Assembly: GCA_026396845.1 (NCBI GenBank)
Contig: JAPLWC010000017.1
Span: 1-9,699 of the forward strand
Direction of reading: 5' to 3'
DNA from: Candidatus Gottesmanbacteria bacterium
GTDB taxonomy: Bacteria > Patescibacteriota > Microgenomatia > UBA10105 > UBA927
DNA: 9,699 nt
Every line of letters starts with the position of its first letter. Within the stretch, counting starts at the first letter, position 1. The notes below the pieces were generated by a model. It saw only the letters and a list, made by a program, of their open reading frames with translations. It was not told where the DNA came from and searched no databases. A program made the translations under genes and the position numbers. This document shows positions 6,060 through 9,699 of the stretch, in pieces.

Positions 6060-6680
6060 CTAACGCGAATAATATTCTACGATTAATTGCTCACTGATGT
6101 CTTCACCGACGTCACTTCGCTCCGGCAACCGGACGATTTTAATAAACGGGCCTTTCCGCTCTACCCATTCCGGAACTTTTATTGTTTTGTCTTCCAATAA
6201 TTTCCTGACCGCCGGAATCTCCAAAGACTTCGACTTCATAGTAATAACCTGATCTTTATCGACAAGAAATGACGGGATCGTCACTTTAGCACCGTCCACC
6301 GTCACATGCCCGTGATTCACAAATTGCCGTGCGGATGCGCGGGTTGGCGCTAAACTTGCCCGGTACAGAACATTATCCAGACGCCGTTCCATGAATTCCA
6401 GAAGTTTTTCTCCGGTATTCCCTTTCCATTGCTTTGCACGTTCAAATGTTTTTCTGAACTGACGCTCTAAAACTCCGTACATCCGTTTCACTTTTTGTTT
6501 CTCTCTGAGTTGCTGGCCGTACCCGGATACTTTCCGTTTGCCTTTGGCGCCGTGCTGTCCCGGAGGAATATTTGCCCGACGCAAGTATGATGCATGGGAT
6601 TTGCTTCCCACTGTCTTAAGCCCGAGGTCAATACCCTCGCGTCGAGATAATCTGTTTTTCGGTCCTGTATATCGTGCCAT
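6060..6680 (-). CDS. rpsD: 30S ribosomal protein S4
   Basis: S4 is a primary binder of 16S rRNA that starts assembly of the small-subunit body; in several bacteria it also represses its own operon. The 206-residue length is normal. The N-terminus MARYTGPKNRLSRREGIDL lacks the cysteine zinc knuckle, so this is the zinc-free form. The S4 RNA-binding domain spans about residues 95-160 (MERRLDNVLYRASLAPTRAS then ARQFVNHGHVTVDG). Stop is TAG. The start at 6680 is preceded only by the AT-rich spacer with no Shine-Dalgarno, so initiation probably relies on an unstructured leader. Confidence 0.98.
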   Translation of the reverse strand: MARYTGPKNRLSRREGIDLGLKTVGSKSHASYLRRANIPPGQHGAKGKRKVSGYGQQLREKQKVKRMYGVLERQFRKTFERAKQWKGNTGEKLLEFMERRLDNVLYRASLAPTRASARQFVNHGHVTVDGAKVTIPSFLVDKDQVITMKSKSLEIPAVRKLLEDKTIKVPEWVERKGPFIKIVRLPERSDVGEDISEQLIVEYYSR

Positions 6681-6820
6681 ATAATTAAATACTAAATATT
6701 AAATTCTAAGTTTTAATAAAATAAAAACGAATCTTTTTTAAAATTTAAAAATATTTAAATAATTAAATAATAATAACGAATTTTTTCAAAAAAAATAAAT
6801 TTATAATTTTTTTTATTATT
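6681..6820 (-). other. Extremely AT-rich spacer between rpsK and rpsD
   Basis: 140 bases containing only nine G or C bases by hand count (about 6%), in an operon whose other gaps are mostly of 0-30 bases. It includes an A8 and a T8 run facing each other (minus strand, about 6813-6787) that could pair as an all A:T stem, and a loose direct repeat with ATTCGTT at two places 49 bases apart (ACGAAT on the plus strand at 6727-6732 and 6776-6781). A TTGAAA with TTAATT 17 bases further on is a possible but weak promoter for rpsD. There is no ORF. The function is unknown; a promoter, an S4 control site or an unstructured leader are all possible. Confidence 0.6.
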
Positions 6821-7192
6821 TTATACTCTCCGTTTCTTTTTTGCCCGTACGCCGTTATGCGGCATCGGAGTCACATCAGCAATAAGCGAAATAACCAGCC
6901 CGACTGCTTTCAAACCCCGAAGTGCCGCATCGCGGCCTGCACCCGGTCCTTTGATATATACTTCAACCTCGCGAAGCCCCTGATCCTGCGCTTTGCGGGC
7001 AACTGCTTCAACCGCAGTTGTTGCGGCGTACGGCGTGGACTTCCGTGCCCCTTTAAACCCTGCCATACCCGAAGAGCCCCAGCAAATTGTATTGCCCTGT
7101 TCATCGGTAATGGTAACAAGCGTATTGTTGAATGTCGCTGTGATAAACACCTTTCCTTTTTCTACAACACGATGGATTTTTTTGATTGCCAT
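6821..7192 (-). CDS. rpsK: 30S ribosomal protein S11
   Basis: S11 lies on the platform of the small subunit near the mRNA exit. The 123-residue sequence has the family blocks [59 protein letters not shown] and the C-terminal signature [16 protein letters not shown]; the cysteine often seen in PHNGCR is Val here. The start follows the rpsM stop by a single base (TAATATG) with A/G-rich AAGAAG sequence upstream, so translation is likely coupled to rpsM. It is followed by the AT-rich spacer. Confidence 0.98.
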   Translation of the reverse strand: MAIKKIHRVVEKGKVFITATFNNTLVTITDEQGNTICWGSSGMAGFKGARKSTPYAATTAVEAVARKAQDQGLREVEVYIKGPGAGRDAALRGLKAVGLVISLIADVTPMPHNGVRAKKKRRV

Positions 7193-7193
7193 A

Positions 7194-7613
7194 TTACTTC
7201 TTTGCTTCTTCTGCCGGTGCCGCTGTATCTGTTTTTATACGGTCATCTTTCTTCATTGCTCCGATTGTCATACGCTTCCCGCGTTTGGTACGTGCGTTAC
7301 TACGTGTACGCTGTCCGCGGGACGGCAATTTCTTGACGTGCCGGCTCCCTCTGTAGCTGCGGATTTCAATGAGCCGTTTAATATTATCTGAAACAGCCTT
7401 GCGCAGATCTCCCTCAACTGCATATCCTTTTTCCAGGATTTTTGCGATTTTATTGACTTCCTCATCAGTCAACGTCTTGACCCGTCGGGACCCTTCCATC
7501 TGGGCTTCTTTCAAAACCTTGACTACATTGCTTCGTCCCACACCGTACAGGTAGGTCAGTGCAATATCAAGTCGCTTGTCGTTTGGTAAGTCTACTCCTG
7601 CAATACGTGCCAT
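7194..7613 (-). CDS. rpsM: 30S ribosomal protein S13
   Basis: S13 sits in the head of the small subunit and forms the intersubunit bridges to L5. The protein starts [21 protein letters not shown], has the helix-two-turn-helix region up to about residue 80, and shows the tail signature [19 protein letters not shown] then RSNARTKRG at 86-112. At 139 residues it exceeds the typical 120-125 because of a charged C-terminal extension (about residues 115-139, ending AAPAEEAKK). The start is three bases after the rpmJ stop; AGGG eight bases upstream is a plausible ribosome-binding site. Confidence 0.98.
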   Translation of the reverse strand: MARIAGVDLPNDKRLDIALTYLYGVGRSNVVKVLKEAQMEGSRRVKTLTDEEVNKIAKILEKGYAVEGDLRKAVSDNIKRLIEIRSYRGSRHVKKLPSRGQRTRSNARTKRGKRMTIGAMKKDDRIKTDTAAPAEEAKK

Positions 7614-7616
7614 AGT

Positions 7617-7730
7617 TTAACCCTGACGCTGTTTATGTTTCGGATTTTCGCAAATGATGTACACCTTACCATTTCGGCGTACTACTTTACATTTGTCACA
7701 CATTATTTTTACGCTTGCTCGTACTTTCAT
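7617..7730 (-). CDS. rpmJ: 50S ribosomal protein L36
   Basis: The smallest large-subunit protein, 37 residues ([15 protein letters not shown] at the start). The zinc-binding form is shown by C11, C14, C27 and H32 (C-x2-C and C-x4-H). The order infA-rpmJ-rpsM-rpsK is the standard bacterial arrangement. The start at 7730 is 24 bases after the infA stop in A/T-only sequence without a Shine-Dalgarno. The stop TAA precedes the rpsM ATG by three bases. Confidence 0.97.
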   Translation of the reverse strand: MKVRASVKIMCDKCKVVRRNGKVYIICENPKHKQRQG

Positions 7731-7754
7731 AAATTTATAAAAATATCTATTCTT

Positions 7755-7973
7755 TTATTTGACTCGATAGGTGATTCTCCCTTTAGTAGAATCATACGGC
7801 GTCACTTCGACTTTTACTTGATCTCCCGGCATGATTCGAATAAAATTCAACCGCATCTTCCCCGATAAATGACACAAAATGATATGCCCGTTTGCCAATT
7901 TCACCCGAAACAATGTATTGGGCAGACATTCGGCAACGACTCCTTCTACTTCAATATTTCCCTGATGGGCCAT
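7755..7973 (-). CDS. infA: Translation initiation factor IF-1
   Basis: IF-1 occupies the A site of the small subunit during initiation. The 72-residue protein is a single OB-fold starting [15 protein letters not shown], with the family motifs [27 protein letters not shown] and [12 protein letters not shown], and ending [12 protein letters not shown] 7973 gives the standard length; an in-frame TTG at 8042 would add 23 residues unlike any IF-1. The start lies 65 bases after the map stop. AGAGGG in that gap is about 20 bases from the ATG, too far to be a normal Shine-Dalgarno. Confidence 0.98.
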   Translation of the reverse strand: MAHQGNIEVEGVVAECLPNTLFRVKLANGHIILCHLSGKMRLNFIRIMPGDQVKVEVTPYDSTKGRITYRVK

Positions 7974-8038
7974 ACGTACAAAAACAACAAAAATATCCCT
8001 CTTTGAATCGAGGTTCGTAACTATTTGCCAATTGTACC

Positions 8039-8797
8039 TCAATTTTCCGATTTGGTCAATATGAGCGGACCGTTTGCGGTTACCGCCAGGGTGTGCTCAA
8101 AAACTGAGGTTAAGGAGCGATCCCGGGTAGCCAGGGTCCAACCGTCCGTATTCTCATAAACTATATCGCCCTGCCCGGCAGCGTAAATCGGCTCAATAGC
8201 AATCGTCATCCCCTCCTGAAAGGGCAACGTATTTTCTATAGCTCCCCTTAAATAATTGGGAATCTGGGGCTCCTCGTGGAGTTCACGGCCAATGCCGTGA
8301 CCGACAAGGGATTTGACGATACTGTACCCCGCACCTTCTATCGTTTCCTGCACAATTTTCGAAATATCCCCAATCCTATTGCCTATTCTCGCAGCTTCTA
8401 TCCCTCGTTCCAACGCCAACTGACCTACTTTCAAAAATTCTTCATTCTTTTTTGATGATCCTATGATTTTCGTTCCTGCCGTATCGGTATGAAACCCCTT
8501 ATACAGAAGCCCTATGTCTATCGTCAGCACATCGCCGTCGCGAAGCGCATACGACGTCGGAATCCCGTGTACGACCACTTCATTGACGTTGAGGCACGTA
8601 GCCCATTTGTACCCGGGAACGGTTTTAAATGACGCAGTTGCACCGGATTTTTCGATTAATTCATTGGCGCGTTTCTCTATATCCGTCAGAACCGCACCCG
8701 GGGTGGAAAATGCGAGCAAGTCTTCAAGAATAATGCCGAGTTTCTTACCGCCCTCACGCATTGTGGCAATTTCTTCGGGGGTTTTAATGTGGATCAT
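8039..8797 (-). CDS. map: Methionine aminopeptidase, type I
   Basis: Removes the initiator methionine from new proteins. The 252-residue protein has the pita-bread fold motifs and all five metal ligands: D94 (in LTIDIG), D105 (in HTDTAG), H167 (in [13 protein letters not shown]), E202 (in IAIEP) and E234 (in SVFEH). H77 (in VVVHGIP) and H174 correspond to the substrate-site histidines. There is no N-terminal zinc-finger extension, so this is the short type Ia form. The start overlaps the cmk stop in ATGA, a classic coupled junction. Neighbourhood (adk, map, infA) is the usual one. Confidence 0.98.
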   Translation of the reverse strand: MIHIKTPEEIATMREGGKKLGIILEDLLAFSTPGAVLTDIEKRANELIEKSGATASFKTVPGYKWATCLNVNEVVVHGIPTSYALRDGDVLTIDIGLLYKGFHTDTAGTKIIGSSKKNEEFLKVGQLALERGIEAARIGNRIGDISKIVQETIEGAGYSIVKSLVGHGIGRELHEEPQIPNYLRGAIENTLPFQEGMTIAIEPIYAAGQGDIVYENTDGWTLATRDRSLTSVFEHTLAVTANGPLILTKSEN

Positions 8798-9483
8798 ATG
8801 AGTTTTCTGCGGCCCAATTCGGCAATTATGGCGGATACGACTGCATCCTGCGTCATATCAGTCGTATTCAATTCCCATGCATCAGGAAGTTTTTGTAACG
8901 GATCGGCGGCGCGACTTGTATCTTGTGTGTCACGAATTTTTGTCTCCTCGATTTCCTGCACGAGAGTTTTGGTAGGATCTTTGGTTTTGTACTGTTCCCA
9001 TCTCCTGCGTGCGCGTTCTTCTAAGCTGGCGGTTAAATATATTTTTAATTGTGCATTCGGTAACACCCGAAGGCCGATATCCCGACCTTCCATGACAACG
9101 CTTTTTCCTCTCACCAACTCTTGTTGCCGTGCGACCATGAATTTTCGCACCTCCGGGATAGTACTTACATCCGATGAACCTTGGGACATGGCCGGAGTAA
9201 ATAATTTATCCGTGACGTCTGTGTCCCCAACCCATACGGCAAACCCGAGGGATCCATCTTTGGCAGGAGGCCGCAAATTGATTGAATACTTCGATAGTAA
9301 TGGAAAAACGTTGGGAACATCTTTAAACGATACACCTTCTCGCACACAAATCCACGCAAGCGCCCGGTACATGGCGCCGGTATATAGATAGGTAAGGCCC
9401 AATTCTTTTGCCAAACGGCCGGAAATATCACTTTTTCCCGAACCAACAGGTCCATCGATAGCAATCTGTAACGGTTTATCCAT
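8794..9483 (-). CDS. cmk: Cytidylate kinase
   Basis: Phosphorylates CMP and dCMP to the diphosphates with ATP. The 229-residue protein has the P-loop GPVGSGKS at residues 11-18, the NMP-site YTGAMYRALAW at 35-44, the central insert with VWVGDTDVT, the MEGRDIG motif at 131-137, the ASLEERARRRW lid region and the C-terminal RDTQDTSRAADPL then LNTTD segment. ATG 9483 gives a normal N-terminus; upstream sequence in this frame overlaps adk and does not look like Cmk. The start overlaps the adk stop by eight bases (ATGGATAA). cmk between adk and map is not the arrangement of E. coli or Bacillus; it places two NMP kinases side by side. Confidence 0.97.
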   Translation of the reverse strand: MDKPLQIAIDGPVGSGKSDISGRLAKELGLTYLYTGAMYRALAWICVREGVSFKDVPNVFPLLSKYSINLRPPAKDGSLGFAVWVGDTDVTDKLFTPAMSQGSSDVSTIPEVRKFMVARQQELVRGKSVVMEGRDIGLRVLPNAQLKIYLTASLEERARRRWEQYKTKDPTKTLVQEIEETKIRDTQDTSRAADPLQKLPDAWELNTTDMTQDAVVSAIIAELGRRKLI

Positions 9484-9699
9484 TTTTTTGGATGTTTTGC
9501 ATGATGTCAGCATGCACCTGTTCAATCGACTGATCGGCATTGATTTCGACAAGCGCTCCCCTGGTGCGATAAAAATCCAGTACGTCCTTTTCCCCCTCTT
9601 TATACATCGCAAGCCGCGTTTTGATCCGCTCCGGCGTATCACCTGTTTCTGTGCTTCCGGGGTGGAGGGGCCGTGCCCGTTTTGCCAACCGTGTAATGG
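9476..9699 (-). CDS. adk: Adenylate kinase, C-terminal end (cut by window edge)
   Basis: Interconverts AMP, ADP and ATP. Only the last 73 or so residues are inside the window; the gene continues past the right edge. The segment GDTPERIKTRLAMYKEGEKD matches the part after the lid (usual form R-x-DD-x-x-E-x-I-x-x-RL), followed by the YYxxxG-like FYRTRGALVEINAD and the C-terminal helix SIEQVHADIMQNIQ. P-loop and lid lie outside, so completeness cannot be judged. The position just before cmk and map supports the call. The stop TAA overlaps the cmk start. Confidence 0.88.
   Translation of the reverse strand, partial: ITRLAKRARPLHPGSTETGDTPERIKTRLAMYKEGEKDVLDFYRTRGALVEINADQSIEQVHADIMQNIQKNG

Noticed and set aside
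6787..6813. Terminator after rpsK formed by the A8/T8 runs
   Set aside because: The possible stem is only A:T pairs and interrupted by mismatches; a stable terminator hairpin is unlikely, so it is described only as part of the AT-rich spacer.
7974..8042. Longer IF-1 starting from TTG at 8042
   Set aside because: The added residues do not resemble IF-1, and the ATG at 7973 gives the exact usual length.
1..9699. Recoded UGA (as in Gracilibacteria-type codes)
   Set aside because: UGA ends cmk, map and recX at expected family lengths, and no in-frame UGA occurs within the conserved genes.

Overview
The window is a bacterial chromosome segment of roughly 46% G+C, dominated by a long minus-strand core operon of translation and transcription genes. 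Bacterial marks are an alpha subunit with a C-terminal domain, S4/S11/S13 next to rpoA, IF-1 and RecA. UGA is used as an ordinary stop (cmk, map, recX), so it is not a UGA-recoding lineage. Compact gene packing, several genes without a visible Shine-Dalgarno, a cmk gene between adk and map, and a tRNA-linked four-helix-bundle gene are compatible with a candidate-phyla-radiation (Patescibacteria, perhaps Microgenomates-like) genome. That placement is inference only.

Layout, reading the minus strand from the right edge: adk (C-terminal end only), cmk, map, infA, rpmJ, rpsM, rpsK, an unusually AT-rich 140-base spacer, rpsD, rpoA, rplQ, rplM, rpsI, and a GNAT acetyltransferase gene as the last member. 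Junctions are mostly overlaps or gaps of a few bases, so this reads as one long expression unit: nucleotide kinases, N-terminal methionine removal, initiation factor, ribosomal proteins and RNA polymerase alpha.

The operon runs convergently into recA, the only plus-strand gene, with three bases between the two stop codons. Divergent from recA across a 51-base gap is a second minus-strand group: tRNA-Pro(GGG), then a four-helix-bundle (S23-type) protein gene starting four bases after the mature tRNA end, then recX overlapping it by eight bases, then after 165 bases rny (RNase Y), which is cut off by the left edge before its HD domain.

Most of the window is conserved housekeeping content. The parts that stand out are the tRNA/four-helix-bundle junction and the inverted nonamer repeat inside that gene, an RNase Y with no N-terminal membrane anchor, the nearly G+C-free spacer before rpsD, and the AT-rich acetyltransferase gene closing the ribosomal operon. 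I see no CRISPR array, transposase, phage module or clearly new defence system.
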